Of a stretch of DNA of 64,000 bases, positions 1-10,379 are shown piece after piece. The notes under the pieces were generated by a model. It had not been told where the DNA came from. It was given only the letters and a program-made list of their open reading frames with translations, and made no database searches. Both the position numbers and the translations under genes were made by a program. Positions within the stretch are counted from its first letter, which is position 1; every line of letters begins with the position of its first letter. Source of the DNA: Photobacterium malacitanum (GTDB taxonomy: Bacteria; Pseudomonadota; Gammaproteobacteria; Enterobacterales; Vibrionaceae); assembly GCF_900185615.1 (NCBI RefSeq), contig NZ_FYAK01000008.1, positions 62,001 to 126,000 on the forward strand, in the 5' to 3' direction.

Positions 1-141
1 GTTGAACGAGTTGCTGAAGATATTGCTAACTTAATCATGACTCAGTTTGCGGTACCTTGGATTAAAGTGAGAGTGACTAAACCTGGTGCTATTGCTAATG
101 CGCGTGGGGTTGGCGTTCAAATTGAGCGGGGGATGAAGTAG
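1..141 (+). CDS. folB: dihydroneopterin aldolase, C-terminal part
   Basis: The open frame runs from the window edge to a TAG at 139-141 and encodes 46 residues ending VGVQIERGMK. This resembles the C-terminal strand of FolB, which converts 7,8-dihydroneopterin to 6-hydroxymethyl-dihydropterin and glycolaldehyde in folate synthesis. The start lies outside the window. Its stop overlaps the GTG start of folK by one base, so the two steps of the pathway are translationally coupled. The call rests on the short tail plus the folK neighbour. Confidence 0.8.
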   Translation, partial: VERVAEDIANLIMTQFAVPWIKVRVTKPGAIANARGVGVQIERGMK

Positions 142-614
142 TGGTCACCGCTTATATCAGCATTGGTAGCAATGTTGAGCGTGAACATTATTTACCTGCA
201 GGAGTCGCAGCGGTTGCGAAATTGGCAACGGCATGGCGAATGTCACGTATATTTGAAGCTGAACCTGTAGGTTTTGAGGGTGATAATTTTTTTAATAGTG
301 TCATTGAAATAAAAACATCATTATCACTGGTTACTCTGCAACAATCATTAAAAGCGATTGAACGCCAGCTTGGACGACCTGATAACGCGGCAAAAAATCA
401 AAGTCGTACGATTGATCTTGATATTTTACTTTATGGTGACGTGATCAATGAAGCATCACCGACGTTACCGCGTTCTGATCTGTATAAATTTGCATTTGTA
501 CTGTGGCCAATGAGTGAGCTGTGCCCTGAGTTAGTTATTCCTGGGCAACCACAAACAATTGCAGAATTATGGCAAAATTTTTCACCTCAACAGTCATTAT
601 GGCCTGTTGAATAA
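141..614 (+). CDS. folK: 6-hydroxymethyl-7,8-dihydropterin pyrophosphokinase
   Basis: This 157-residue cytosolic enzyme transfers pyrophosphate from ATP to 6-hydroxymethyl-dihydropterin, the step after FolB in folate synthesis. The N-terminus (AYISIGSNVE) and the motif RTIDLDILLYGD near residues 88-99, which supplies the Mg-ATP-binding aspartates, are typical of HPPK, and the length matches the family. The start is GTG at 141, overlapping the folB stop, which explains the lack of a separate ribosome site. uppP follows 55 bases downstream on the same strand. Confidence 0.95.
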   Translation: MVTAYISIGSNVEREHYLPAGVAAVAKLATAWRMSRIFEAEPVGFEGDNFFNSVIEIKTSLSLVTLQQSLKAIERQLGRPDNAAKNQSRTIDLDILLYGDVINEASPTLPRSDLYKFAFVLWPMSELCPELVIPGQPQTIAELWQNFSPQQSLWPVE

Positions 615-669
615 TACTGAGTAAATTATTACTTGGCTGGCATGTTAAAATATCAATTAAGGATCATCA

Positions 670-1473
670 ATGAGTCACTTTGAAGCAATAATGCTTGCCC
701 TGCTACAGGGATTAACAGAGTTTTTACCTGTATCAAGTTCAGCCCACCTGATTCTACCGTCAGAAATATTGGGGTGGCCCGATCAGGGACTTGCATTTGA
801 TGTTGCGGTTCACGTAGGTACGTTATTAGCGGTAATGATTTATTTCCGTAAAGAAGTCGTTACATTACTGGGCGCATGGCTAGCTTCAATTTTTAAACGT
901 CAGCATAATGCTGAATCAAAATTGGCATGGATGATTGTTATTGCAACGATTCCAGCCTGTGTATTTGGTTTGTTGATGAAAGATTTCATTGAAATGTATT
1001 TACGTTCAGCATGGGTAATTGCTTGTACGACAATCATTTTTGGTTTGCTGCTATGGTGGGTCGATAAGCACGCTAAGCAAACTGACAATGAATATCAAAC
1101 CACATGGAAAAGTGCGCTATTGATTGGTTTGGCGCAAGCTGCAGCTATTATTCCCGGCACATCGCGCTCAGGTGCGACCATGACTGCTGCGTTGTATTTA
1201 GGTTTTACTCGTGAAGCAGCTGCACGATTTTCATTCTTGATGTCGATTCCAATTATCCTGCTTGCTGGCGGTTACTTAGGCCTTAAATTAGTTACAGGTA
1301 CCGAGCCGATTGATATCAGTAACCTTAGTATTGGTATCGCGGTATCATTTATTAGTGCATATGCTTGTATTCATGTATTTTTAAAGCTTGTAACGCGTTT
1401 AGGAATGACACCGTTTGTTATTTACCGCTTAATTTTAGGTGTGGGTTTATTCCTGTTTCTATGGGCTAAGTAA
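670..1473 (+). CDS. uppP: undecaprenyl-diphosphatase
   Basis: This 267-residue integral membrane protein dephosphorylates undecaprenyl diphosphate to recycle the lipid carrier for peptidoglycan and other cell-wall polymers. It is also called BacA because extra copies give bacitracin resistance. Both family signatures are present: [11 protein letters not shown] at residues 17-27 and PGTSRSGAT near 161-169, which together form the active site. About eight hydrophobic segments are visible. An AAGGATC ribosome site precedes the ATG. It sits downstream of folBK, as in Vibrionaceae, and is followed by a strong terminator shared with the convergent cca gene. Confidence 0.96.
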   Translation: MSHFEAIMLALLQGLTEFLPVSSSAHLILPSEILGWPDQGLAFDVAVHVGTLLAVMIYFRKEVVTLLGAWLASIFKRQHNAESKLAWMIVIATIPACVFGLLMKDFIEMYLRSAWVIACTTIIFGLLLWWVDKHAKQTDNEYQTTWKSALLIGLAQAAAIIPGTSRSGATMTAALYLGFTREAAARFSFLMSIPIILLAGGYLGLKLVTGTEPIDISNLSIGIAVSFISAYACIHVFLKLVTRLGMTPFVIYRLILGVGLFLFLWAK

Positions 1474-1492
1474 TAACTAACTTATGTTTCAT

Positions 1493-1519
1493 AAAAGCCG
1501 ACATTACGTCGGCTTTTTT
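1493..1519. terminator. bidirectional terminator between uppP and cca
   Basis: A GCCGACAT/TACGTCGGC-type hairpin is flanked by A's on the left and a T tract on the right. It can stop uppP transcription rightward and cca transcription leftward. Confidence 0.85.
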
Positions 1520-1524
1520 ATAGC

Positions 1525-2760
1525 TTAAGCTGAGGTTCGATGTTGTTTCAGATACTCGTCAACGGCAGTAATGCGTGATTGGGATAATTGATGCTTAATA
1601 TCAGCCCCAGTAAACCCAGCTGCAATGATTGGTTTGACAGAGACAGCTTGAGCAATATTAAATACCGCAATGAGAATGTCTGCTTGTGGGTAGAGTGTAT
1701 CTTCTAAACCTTGACGGCCTCGAGCATCAGCTCGGCAACAGATGGCCAGCTGTGCAATACGTTCTGGTTTTCGCCAACCATCTATTTGATCAAAAATAGT
1801 GATAAAAGTGCTGGCTCGCATTTCTTGTGCATGGTGTATTTTGGTGTGTTGTGCACATACAAGTAGTGCCAGATCTCGGTATTCATTGGGTATTTTTATG
1901 CGTTGGCAAAGCTTTTTAATCGGTTTAATGCCATCACGACAATGGGTTTTATGATGAGGTAAGTCATTTTTAGGTGATAATGCTTTTCCAAGATCGTGCA
2001 CTTGAGCGGCAAAGCGGATGATGGTGTTGTCACTTAATTGTGCCGCTTGTTTAGCAACGAGTAGTGTATGAATGCCACAATCAATTTCTGGATGCCACTT
2101 TTCAGGTTGTGGTATGCCAAATAGCGCATCAATTTCAGGCATGACAACCGCTAACGCACCACATTGACGTAATACACTTAAAAATACTTGTGGATCATCA
2201 CTTGATAGTGACTTTTGCCACTCTTTCCATACTCGTTCAGGCGTCAGAGTTGCAAGCTCACCACTGATGACGATTTCTTGCATCAATGCCATAGTTTCTG
2301 CAGCAACAGTAAAGCCAAGGTGAGCAAAACGTGCCGCAAAGCGTGCAACCCGTAATACCCGTAAGGGATCTTCACTAAATGCTGGTGAGATATGGCGTAA
2401 GATCTTATGGTCTAAATCATGTTTGCCATGGTAAGGATCAATCAGTTGTCCATGTTGATCTTGAGCAATAGCGTTGATGGTTAAATCACGTCGTAATAGA
2501 TCTTGTTCAAGGGTAACATCGGCAGCCGCATAGCAAGTAAAGCCAGTATAACCATGACCTGATTTTCGTTCTGTACGTGCAAGGGCATATTCTTGCTTGG
2601 TTCGAGGGTGGAGAAATACTGGAAAATCAGTGCCGATTTGTTCATAACCTAAATCAAGCATGGCTGCAGGGGTTGTGCCGACAACGACCCAGTCTTGATC
2701 TGTGATGGGTAAACCCAATAAGGTGTCGCGCACAGCACCACCGACAAGATAAGTTTGCAA
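1525..2760 (-). CDS. cca: CCA-adding tRNA nucleotidyltransferase
   Basis: This 411-residue enzyme adds or repairs the 3' CCA end of tRNAs. The N-terminus has the class II nucleotidyltransferase signature GGAVRD at about residues 7-12 and DQDW at about 21-24 (the DxD metal site). [10 protein letters not shown] near 90 is the second family motif. A C-terminal HD phosphohydrolase domain (VHDLGKAL near residue 250) marks the long gammaproteobacterial form with phosphatase and phosphodiesterase activities. An AGGAGT-type ribosome site precedes the ATG. It is divergent from gspA. Confidence 0.96.
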   Translation of the reverse strand: MQTYLVGGAVRDTLLGLPITDQDWVVVGTTPAAMLDLGYEQIGTDFPVFLHPRTKQEYALARTERKSGHGYTGFTCYAAADVTLEQDLLRRDLTINAIAQDQHGQLIDPYHGKHDLDHKILRHISPAFSEDPLRVLRVARFAARFAHLGFTVAAETMALMQEIVISGELATLTPERVWKEWQKSLSSDDPQVFLSVLRQCGALAVVMPEIDALFGIPQPEKWHPEIDCGIHTLLVAKQAAQLSDNTIIRFAAQVHDLGKALSPKNDLPHHKTHCRDGIKPIKKLCQRIKIPNEYRDLALLVCAQHTKIHHAQEMRASTFITIFDQIDGWRKPERIAQLAICCRADARGRQGLEDTLYPQADILIAVFNIAQAVSVKPIIAAGFTGADIKHQLSQSRITAVDEYLKQHRTSA

Positions 2761-3020
2761 TGAAGACTCCTTAATACCACGCTGAGGTTAATAGTTGTAG
2801 TTCACAATAAAAATCATCATTATCACATCATGACAATGTTAATCGGTATTATTTTGTTAACCAAGATACACTGATTTATTTCGCATCATGATAGCAAAGA
2901 TTAATCCGTAATGAGAGTTGGTCGCTATTATGCAGCTTATATGACTGCTGATGTTGTTAGCGTACCTATCAATAGTGCTGACAATGTATTCATAAATAAC
3001 GTAAGTATCAGAGTATATAT

Positions 3021-4646
3021 ATGTACCAAGATTTTTTTGGCATAACGGAAGCCCCATTTTCAATTGTGCCAAGCGCCCGTTTTCTCTATCTCAGTGAGCG
3101 TCATCGAGAGGCCTTGACCCATATGTTATCAGGCCTTACTGATGGTGGTGGCTTTGGGTTATTAACCGGTGAAGTTGGCACCGGAAAAACCACCGTATTG
3201 CGAGCAATGATTTCGCGATTACCTCAGCAGGCGCAAGTGGCTGTTATTTTAAATCCAGCACTGTCATCACATGATTTGTTAGCGACTATTTGTGATGAAT
3301 TCGGTTTGAATTATATTGATGGTGCGAGTTTTAAGCAGCTAACTGATGTTATTTATCAGCATCTTATTGCTAATCATGCGGCGGGTAAGCAAACACTATT
3401 GTTAGTCGATGAAGCACAACATTTAATGCCTGATGTGCTAGAGCAATTACGATTATTGACTAATTTAGAAACCGATAGCCGCAAGTTATTAAAAGTGGTT
3501 TTAATTGGTCAACCAGAACTACAGCAATTATTACAGCAAGAGCGTTTACGTCAATTAGCTCAGCGGATTACGTCTCGCTATCACTTGTTACCATTGACTG
3601 AAACTGAAGTCAGTGAGTATATCCATTACCGTCTAAGTGCTGTTGATTGTCTCTATCCTGTGTTTGATGCCAATGTCATTAGCTATATTGCTAAGCAGAC
3701 GCAAGGTGTACCAAGGCTAATCAACTTGGTATGTGATAAATCAATGCAGCTTGGGTGTCAGAGCGGTGTGCATAGCGTGACAAAAGCGATGGCTATTCAG
3801 GCTTGTGAAGATATTTTTAGTTGGCAAGTACCGGCAACAGCCACAGCGAAAACGACGCCAGCATGGCTACCCTGGACAGTTGCCGCAACATTATGTGGTG
3901 TTATGGCTGCGGCTGTATGGTATTACTGGCCTCAGCATAATGTACCGCCACAACCTCACGTTGCTACTACACTTACGCCTGCTTCTACTTTGGCAACTGC
4001 ACCAGCATCGATTGCAATGCCTGCTACTGTAAGTGCGGAATCACGCTTAATTACAATGATTAAAGATAGCCGTCAGCAACGTAATGCGATGCAGAGTTTG
4101 TATCAGTTATGGGGGTTTGATACGGCGTTAAATCAAGCAACATGTGCAACTAGCTCTCGCATCGCATTGACGTGTTTTTCTGGCACTACAACTTTAGCGC
4201 GGTTAGGCTTAATTAATCGGCCGGTGATCGTGACCTTAAAAGATGGGCAGCAACAGCCATTTTATGCGGTGGTATATGCCATTACTCATGAGCGAGTTGA
4301 ATTACTATTGGATCATCAACGTATTGCAGTGACCCCAGCATGGTTTGAAGCACGCTGGAGTGGTCAATTTAGTTTGCTATGGCGGCCACCACTAGGGGAT
4401 AAAACCACGATCCGTTTTGGTCAGAGTGGTCCACGAGTGGCATGGTTAAACCAGCAGTTGAATAGCTTCTTAGGTGAAAGTGGACCTAAGGTGAGTTATT
4501 TTGATCAAACAGTATTAGATAAATTACGCCGTTTTCAGCGCGCACAAGATATTGCCGCCGATGGTATTGCTGGACCAATGACACTCATGATCCTTGATTC
4601 AGCTCTTAATCTTCCAGGTCCTACGTTACAACCGGAGCAAGCATAA
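3021..4646 (+). CDS. gspA: GspA/ExeA-type ATPase with peptidoglycan-binding domain
   Basis: This 541-residue inner-membrane protein helps the type II secretion secretin insert through peptidoglycan, based on the Aeromonas ExeA family. An N-terminal AAA domain has Walker A GEVGTGKTT at residues 50-58 and Walker B LLLVDEAQH near 125-133. One membrane segment is at about 283-302. The periplasmic part ends in a peptidoglycan-binding domain at about 468-535. No strong ribosome site precedes the ATG. The TAA overlaps the gspB ATG by one base, so the pair is a coupled operon. The type II secretion structural genes are not in the window. Confidence 0.92.
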   Translation: MYQDFFGITEAPFSIVPSARFLYLSERHREALTHMLSGLTDGGGFGLLTGEVGTGKTTVLRAMISRLPQQAQVAVILNPALSSHDLLATICDEFGLNYIDGASFKQLTDVIYQHLIANHAAGKQTLLLVDEAQHLMPDVLEQLRLLTNLETDSRKLLKVVLIGQPELQQLLQQERLRQLAQRITSRYHLLPLTETEVSEYIHYRLSAVDCLYPVFDANVISYIAKQTQGVPRLINLVCDKSMQLGCQSGVHSVTKAMAIQACEDIFSWQVPATATAKTTPAWLPWTVAATLCGVMAAAVWYYWPQHNVPPQPHVATTLTPASTLATAPASIAMPATVSAESRLITMIKDSRQQRNAMQSLYQLWGFDTALNQATCATSSRIALTCFSGTTTLARLGLINRPVIVTLKDGQQQPFYAVVYAITHERVELLLDHQRIAVTPAWFEARWSGQFSLLWRPPLGDKTTIRFGQSGPRVAWLNQQLNSFLGESGPKVSYFDQTVLDKLRRFQRAQDIAADGIAGPMTLMILDSALNLPGPTLQPEQA

Positions 4647-5614
4647 TGTCTCAGTTATTAACGGCATTAAAGCAATCTGATACGAAGAATACTCAGCAAT
4701 CTAGTAACGGAAACAGTGATGCTGAGGCCATGAAAATCGTCCATCCAATGCGAACGGTAAAAGCCCAACAGTCTCGCTCTAAATGGGTACTCCCGATCTT
4801 GATTGCATTGTTGCCCGCAGCGTCAATTGTGGCTTATAAGTTGTATCAACAAGCCTCAGTAGCACCTCAAGTGGTGTTAAATAATCAACCAGTAGCAGAA
4901 AAAGCGCCATCAGCGTCGATTAATACGGTATTACAGCCGCCACAAAAACCACAATCAGCACCGGCGACAACAGCGGGTGATGTGATTTTTATGCCGTATC
5001 CTGAGATGGTTACCGAACCTTTACCTATCAATGATAGTTTGTATTCGGCAGCACCCGCTTATGTATCGCATACTGATGCTAACACGTTAGATGATAGCGA
5101 CAGCCAATACGGCGATCTTGGTCCTACTTATGATGATGTCGTCACTAAGCCAGTTAAACGAGCCTCAAAAGCAGTACCGGCGTCTCATGACCCTTATAAG
5201 CTAGATAATCTCGACTTATCTGATTTATCCCCAGATTTAGCAGCCAAGCTTAAATCGGCGATAGTGGCTACCGATGGTGAACAATATCAAGATAGTGATG
5301 TTGATCGAAGTTCTGCTGAACGTAATGCTTCAGTAGGCGAAGTGGCGTCCGCAATCCCTGCTGTTGCTAATAACCAAGTCACGCCAATTGGGTTGTTACC
5401 TGCAGCAGTACAGCGACAGTTACCTAAAATGAATTTTAATCAACATATTTACTCTTCTACTCCTGCCAAACGATGGGTAAAAGTTAATGGTCATGAGCGT
5501 CATCAAGGTGATATGGTTGCAAAAGGGGTTAAGTTAGTCAAAATTGAATCAAGGGATGTGATTTTGGCATTTGATGGTTATCAATTTAGTATGCCAGCGT
5601 TATCTGAATGGTAA
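4646..5614 (+). CDS. gspB: GspB/ExeB-type secretion accessory protein
   Basis: This 322-residue protein has a cytoplasmic N-terminus, one membrane span at about 47-66, a long proline-, alanine- and aspartate-rich periplasmic linker, and a conserved C-terminal GspB domain from about residue 255 (KRWVKVNGHERHQGD onwards). In Aeromonas, ExeB forms a complex with ExeA that assembles the secretin. The linker (about 70-250) looks low-complexity and is probably fast-evolving. It starts on the ATG that overlaps the gspA stop and is followed by a clear terminator. Confidence 0.88.
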   Translation: MSQLLTALKQSDTKNTQQSSNGNSDAEAMKIVHPMRTVKAQQSRSKWVLPILIALLPAASIVAYKLYQQASVAPQVVLNNQPVAEKAPSASINTVLQPPQKPQSAPATTAGDVIFMPYPEMVTEPLPINDSLYSAAPAYVSHTDANTLDDSDSQYGDLGPTYDDVVTKPVKRASKAVPASHDPYKLDNLDLSDLSPDLAAKLKSAIVATDGEQYQDSDVDRSSAERNASVGEVASAIPAVANNQVTPIGLLPAAVQRQLPKMNFNQHIYSSTPAKRWVKVNGHERHQGDMVAKGVKLVKIESRDVILAFDGYQFSMPALSEW

Positions 5615-5638
5615 TGGTGGTCATGGATTAACACCATT

Positions 5639-5675
5639 AAAAAAGGCAGCTAATGATGAGCTGCCTTTTGTTTTT
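5639..5675. terminator. terminator downstream of gspB
   Basis: An AGGCAGCT/AGCTGCCT stem with a 7-base loop has A's on the left and TTTTGTTTTT on the right. It lies between the convergent gspB and SH3-domain genes and may serve both. Confidence 0.8.
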
Positions 5676-5700
5676 ATGTGGGGATTATCAATATCGAGGA

Positions 5701-6312
5701 TTATGCCCAACCATTGGTGCGTTTGCGACGACGTGGTGTAATATGCGGTAATATCAATCCTAATAACAACCCTGCGCCAGCGACTAGACCACCATAAGTA
5801 AACCACCTCATTAGCAGATCATCTTTTTGAGTATCAATTCTTGCGCGTAAAGTGCGAACTTCATCTTGAGCTGTGGTCAGTTCAGTTTGTAATTGATGAT
5901 TACGGGTTTCAAATTGGCTAATTTGGTTGGTGCGCTGAACTAACGTTTTATTGAGTTCACTATTTTGGGCATTATTGCTAGTCAGTGCGTCAGCAAGTTG
6001 CGCTTTTACTGTTGCTAGTTCTGTTTCTAAAGCGGGTAAACGCTCTTTTAGCGCAACATCAGTAGAAATAAACTTAGATTCAACCCAGCCACTACGGCCA
6101 CGATCATCAGTAATACGACTGTAATTTTTATTGGTTTCTAGTACTGTTACGGGGGTGCCTGCATTAACACTGCCGATAATACGGTATTGGGTACCAGGAC
6201 CTTTTAATAGGTAAGTAAATAAATTATCAGAAATATACTGTGCTTGTTCAGCATTAGCGATCGGGCTAATCAGCGTAAAACAGAACAAAAACAAACTTAT
6301 GAGGTGCTTCAC
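5701..6312 (-). CDS. TIGR04211/YgiM-type SH3-domain membrane protein
   Basis: This is a 203-residue envelope protein. In order it has a signal peptide (1-21, ending IANAEQA), a bacterial SH3 domain at about 25-88 (GPGTQYRIIGSVNAGTPVTVLE), a long polar coiled coil at about 90-165, and one C-terminal membrane segment at about 168-188 followed by a basic tail. This is the architecture of E. coli YgiM, whose role is not well defined. The pit genes next to it are in the same direction. Confidence 0.85.
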   Translation of the reverse strand: MKHLISLFLFCFTLISPIANAEQAQYISDNLFTYLLKGPGTQYRIIGSVNAGTPVTVLETNKNYSRITDDRGRSGWVESKFISTDVALKERLPALETELATVKAQLADALTSNNAQNSELNKTLVQRTNQISQFETRNHQLQTELTTAQDEVRTLRARIDTQKDDLLMRWFTYGGLVAGAGLLLGLILPHITPRRRKRTNGWA

Positions 6313-6427
6313 TATCGAATCCTTGATGAACCTGAAATAGTTAGAGTTCGAGGATAGTAAGAGCTTTATAGGAAGGGGGCAAGAAAAGAGAGAGGGCGAG
6401 ACCTCTCTCTTTGAACTCTGCCACTAT

Positions 6428-7693
6428 TTAGCCAAATAATGCTTGCATAATGTAGAAGAAAATGACAGCAAGTAATGCACCTGCTGGTAACGTCACAATC
6501 CACGATGCAACGATGTTGCGAACAACACCTAGGTTAAGAGCAGCAATACCGCGAGCGAAACCTACACCCAATACCGCACCAACAAGTGTTTGTGTGGTTG
6601 AGATAGGTAAACCTGTGCCTGATGCCAGTACAACAGTCGATGCTGTTGCTAACTGAGCAGCAAAGCCACGGCTCGGTGTTAACTCTGTGATGCCTGTACC
6701 TACGGTAGCCATTACTTTATGACCAAGAGTAGCTAGACCGATGACGATACCAATACCACCTAGTGGAAGAATCCACCATGCGATTTGGCTTTGCGCTGCA
6801 ATTTGGCCTGAGCTTTCAATGGTTGACACAACCGCTGATAGTGGACCAATCGCATTTGCTACGTCGTTTGAACCATGAGCAAATGCCATCGCACACGCTG
6901 TAACAACCATCAATACGCTAAATACACTTTCCACACCAGCATAACCATTGCTATCAACAAGGCTATCATCAGCATATTTACGCTGAATGTAGAAGTAACC
7001 TACAATCATGATAACTAAAGAGACACCAAGGGATACGATCCAAGCTTCACCGGTAGATAAATGCAAACCAATGTGTTTTAAGCCTTTCTTAATTGTTACC
7101 AATGCAATGACCATCGCTGTGATAAACATGTAGACAGGAACAAAACGTTTTGCATTTTTCATTGGGTTATCAGTATCAAAGATTAATCTTTGAGCACTGA
7201 TGAAAATCAGATACGCAAATATACCGGCAATAAGCGGTGTAATTAACCAGCTACCCACAATACCTTGAATTGAATGCCAATCCACTGCATTGGTACCAAC
7301 TGACACACAGGCAAAACCGATGATAGCACCGATAATAGAGTGTGTAGTTGAAACGGGCCAGCCCATAAAAGAAGCGACAAGTAGCCATGTACCAGCAGCA
7401 AGAAGCGCTGACATCATGCCAAAAACGAGGGTTTCAGGGTGGGTTGCATATAGAGAAGTTTCGATAACACCCTGTCGGATAGTATCGGTAACTTCACCAC
7501 CTGCAAGATAAGCACCTGCGAATTCAAAAATCATCGCAATGATGATTGCTTGTTTTACTGTAAGTGCTTTTGAACCAACTGAAGTACCCATGGCATTGGC
7601 AACATCATTTGCACCAATACCAATCGCCATCAAAAGACCAAAAAAAGCTGCCACTCCGATTAATAGAGTGCCGTAGTTAGCCAGGATTTCCAT
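6428..7693 (-). CDS. pit: low-affinity inorganic phosphate transporter (Pit family)
   Basis: This 421-residue membrane protein takes up metal-phosphate by proton symport. The two internally repeated PHO4 signatures are visible: GANDVANAMGTSVGS near residues 27-41 and GSNDVANAIGPL near 273-284. About ten hydrophobic segments surround them. It lies 31 bases downstream of a DUF47/PhoU-like gene in the same direction, the common pairing for Pit transporters in this family, so the two are probably one transcript. Confidence 0.93.
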   Translation of the reverse strand: MEILANYGTLLIGVAAFFGLLMAIGIGANDVANAMGTSVGSKALTVKQAIIIAMIFEFAGAYLAGGEVTDTIRQGVIETSLYATHPETLVFGMMSALLAAGTWLLVASFMGWPVSTTHSIIGAIIGFACVSVGTNAVDWHSIQGIVGSWLITPLIAGIFAYLIFISAQRLIFDTDNPMKNAKRFVPVYMFITAMVIALVTIKKGLKHIGLHLSTGEAWIVSLGVSLVIMIVGYFYIQRKYADDSLVDSNGYAGVESVFSVLMVVTACAMAFAHGSNDVANAIGPLSAVVSTIESSGQIAAQSQIAWWILPLGGIGIVIGLATLGHKVMATVGTGITELTPSRGFAAQLATASTVVLASGTGLPISTTQTLVGAVLGVGFARGIAALNLGVVRNIVASWIVTLPAGALLAVIFFYIMQALFG

Positions 7694-7724
7694 TGTAAAA
7701 CCTTGTTTTGTTTAATTCTCGTTA

Positions 7725-8405
7725 TTAAGAACGCGAAAGCATAATTTCTAAACGTGAGCCGACACGCTGTGCTTGATCAGCAATGGCGCCTACCCACTCG
7801 AGAATTTTGTACAGGAACATGACATCCACCGGGCTGTGTTGGTCTTCGATGGACATTAATTGTTGACGTAAGACAACCTGCATAGCATCGGTATCATCTT
7901 CGATAACATCTAGCTGATTAATCATTTCAGCAACAAGCGTCACTTCTCTGCCTTTGAAACCAGTTTCGAGTAATTCATCCAGTTCATTGATTACACGGCG
8001 AGCTTGATCAGCTGCGTCTAAACAACGTTGAATGTATGCCACGAAGTCTGGGTACATGATAGCAGGAACTTGTAGCTTACGTCCTAAGACTCGACCAGCG
8101 ATATCTTTGGAGAGGTTAGCGAGTTTATCCTGCTGGGTTAACAGTCCTAACATATCAGTACGATCTACTGGCATGAAAAGACCACGAGGAAGCTTCAGAC
8201 GGATCTCACGCTTAAGCACATCCGCATCTTTTTCAAGTTGCGAGATTTGTTCGCGTAAAATAGCCGCCTTTTCCCAATCTCCAGCATTACATGCCTCAAA
8301 GAAAGGGATAAGCAGGTCACAACATTCAGTTACGCGAATAACATGACGTTGTAATGGTTTGATTGGGGATTTTGCAAAGAGCCCCATAATTGTATTTACT
8401 GGCAT
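7725..8405 (-). CDS. DUF47/TIGR00153 PhoU-like protein, Pit accessory
   Basis: This 226-residue, mostly helical cytosolic protein resembles PhoU and is consistently encoded beside pit. It is thought to modulate phosphate transport or sense metal and phosphate, but its mechanism is not settled. The N-terminus MPVNTIMGLFAKSPIKPLQ matches the family start, so the first ATG is kept. It is first in the operon with pit. I could not recognise a clear PhoB box in the 185 bases upstream. Confidence 0.88.
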   Translation of the reverse strand: MPVNTIMGLFAKSPIKPLQRHVIRVTECCDLLIPFFEACNAGDWEKAAILREQISQLEKDADVLKREIRLKLPRGLFMPVDRTDMLGLLTQQDKLANLSKDIAGRVLGRKLQVPAIMYPDFVAYIQRCLDAADQARRVINELDELLETGFKGREVTLVAEMINQLDVIEDDTDAMQVVLRQQLMSIEDQHSPVDVMFLYKILEWVGAIADQAQRVGSRLEIMLSRS

Positions 8406-8590
8406 AGCCGATCAACCTAAAGAGCGCCCGAATAAGGCTAAATCTTGAGCGATGGTCATTGAATCGCGCATGTTAACGTATTAAAGAGTATAGTGGAACC
8501 AGTTTTGATCAAGGTTTTATTGATATTTCTCACTTGCCCTTCGGTGAAGAAGCAAATATCCTTGGTTTGCCACCGTTTATAGGTATAACT

Positions 8591-10105
8591 ATGGAAACCG
8601 AGATAGAACTGAAGTTTTTTGTCTTACCAGAATTTTCGACTCAGCTATTGGATAAAATTTCCGCAGCTAAAATTCTGCAACAGAGCCATCGTGAGTTAGG
8701 TAATGTTTACTTTGACACTCCCGACCAATTATTGCGCCAATATGATATTGGTTTGCGCATTCGTCGTTTTGATGATGTGTTTGTTCAAACATTGAAAACG
8801 GCAGGTCGCGTTGTGGCTGGATTACATCAACGTCCAGAATACAATGTTGAAGTAAACAGCACTGAACCAAGTTTAGCACTCCACCCAATGGATGCTTGGC
8901 CCCATGGTTTTGATGTTGCTGCAGTACAACAAAACATTAAGCCATTATTTAGTACCGATTTTACTCGTCAGCAATGGTTGGTTGCTATGGCTGATGGGAG
9001 TCAAATTGAATTAGCCTTTGATCATGGTGAAGTGAGTGTTGATGATAAGCGCGCACCTATTTGTGAAGTTGAACTAGAGCTAAAATCGGGTCAAACAGAT
9101 GCATTATTTACGTTAGCACGAGAATTATGTGCTGATGGTGGAATGCGACTAGGTAATCTTAGCAAGGCTGCTCGTGGCTACCGACTTGCTGCTGGTTATC
9201 AAGGTGATCCTATTAAGCCATTAGTCTTTGTTGAGACAACGCCGCAAGATTCCGTTGAAGAAACATTTATTCATACCCTTGAGCATGCGCTTGAACATTG
9301 GCTATACCATGAACAAATTTATGTGGAGCGCCAAGATCCACAGGCATTAGTTCAAATCTCACAAGCATTAAGTTTATTACGACAAACTTTTGCCACTTTT
9401 GGCGGCATTATTCCTCGTCGTGCTAGTGCCTTGTTACGTCAAGAACTGCAATGGTTAGAAGGTGAACTTGATTGGTTAGAAGAAGCCAATAGTATTCAAG
9501 AGCTAGTTGATGATAAAGCCTATGTACTGCGTAAACTAAATGTACGTAAAGAGCTACAACAACAATTAGAGCTTCGCTATGTTCAATTGCCTGATAGCGA
9601 AATGATGATCCAGTTGATGCGTTCAGCACGCTATTGTGGTTTATTACTTGATTTAAGTCGTTGGATTTTAAGCCGAGGTTGGCAACCTTTTCTTGATGAT
9701 AAATCTCGCACTAAATTAGCGGCGCCAGTAAAAGCATTTGCGGATAATATGCTAACCCGCTCATGGTCTGAGTTACTAGATGTCTTTCCTGCAGAGCGTC
9801 AACTTAGCCGTATTGATTATCTTGATCAAAAACCACGCTTAGTGCGTAATTTGATGAGTGGTATTGCTTTTGCTGGGTTGTATGATGAAGAGCGTCGAGC
9901 CTCTTTTAGAATGCCATGGCTAGATTTATTACAAGGCTTAGAAGACTTACGCGAGTTAGAGCCAATTCGACAGTTATTGCCGTTATTTGAAGGTGATGAT
10001 TTAGCTCAAGTGGAAAAATGGCTGCAACGACAAGAAGAATCACTGCTGCATGCAATGAGTCAGACCCGTCAGATCAGCATTGAGTTAACGCCTTATTGGC
10101 CATAA
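8591..10105 (+). CDS. ygiF: CYTH-CHAD inorganic triphosphatase
   Basis: The 504-residue protein begins METEIELKFFV, and the ExExK signature at residues 2-6 is the hallmark of CYTH enzymes, which hydrolyse tripolyphosphate with a divalent metal. The CYTH domain covers about 1-200 and a CHAD helical domain about 215-500. CHAD domains bind polyphosphate. An upstream in-frame ATG at 8534 would add 19 residues before this conserved start, so 8591 is preferred. The phosphate-transport genes beside it may be a functional link. It ends at a hairpin. Confidence 0.9.
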   Translation: METEIELKFFVLPEFSTQLLDKISAAKILQQSHRELGNVYFDTPDQLLRQYDIGLRIRRFDDVFVQTLKTAGRVVAGLHQRPEYNVEVNSTEPSLALHPMDAWPHGFDVAAVQQNIKPLFSTDFTRQQWLVAMADGSQIELAFDHGEVSVDDKRAPICEVELELKSGQTDALFTLARELCADGGMRLGNLSKAARGYRLAAGYQGDPIKPLVFVETTPQDSVEETFIHTLEHALEHWLYHEQIYVERQDPQALVQISQALSLLRQTFATFGGIIPRRASALLRQELQWLEGELDWLEEANSIQELVDDKAYVLRKLNVRKELQQQLELRYVQLPDSEMMIQLMRSARYCGLLLDLSRWILSRGWQPFLDDKSRTKLAAPVKAFADNMLTRSWSELLDVFPAERQLSRIDYLDQKPRLVRNLMSGIAFAGLYDEERRASFRMPWLDLLQGLEDLRELEPIRQLLPLFEGDDLAQVEKWLQRQEESLLHAMSQTRQISIELTPYWP

Positions 10106-10138
10106 TGTCATCTCGATAACCCAGTCTCTTATAATAAT

Positions 10139-10170
10139 AACGCCTCGCTTAATGTGAGGCGTTGTTGTTT
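10139..10170 (+). terminator. terminator downstream of ygiF
   Basis: An AACGCCTC/GAGGCGTT stem (10139-10146 with 10156-10163) is followed by a broken T tract, TGTTGTTT. Confidence 0.7.
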
Positions 10171-10379
10171 CTAGCGTGACAATAATTTCATCATAACAAC
10201 AGCCATTTGTGGTAAAGATCATGTTTTGAGCGCTCAGTTGTGCTTGGTGCTAAATATTTACTCGTTGATGTCGATAAGGTATGCAGACCATCATGATCTG
10301 GTGATGATACTACTGGCTTGCAAATAACACGATCACGCTCAGTGCGAGGGGGTTAAACGTTTGCAATAGGGAGATACAA

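Noticed and set aside
8406-8590. Pho box for the pit operon
   Set aside because: No pair of CTGTCAT-like repeats at the right spacing is visible.
10180-10379. Cyclic-di-GMP riboswitch before the chemoreceptor gene
   Set aside because: I looked for the conserved GEMM core and did not find it; the region shows only minor hairpins.
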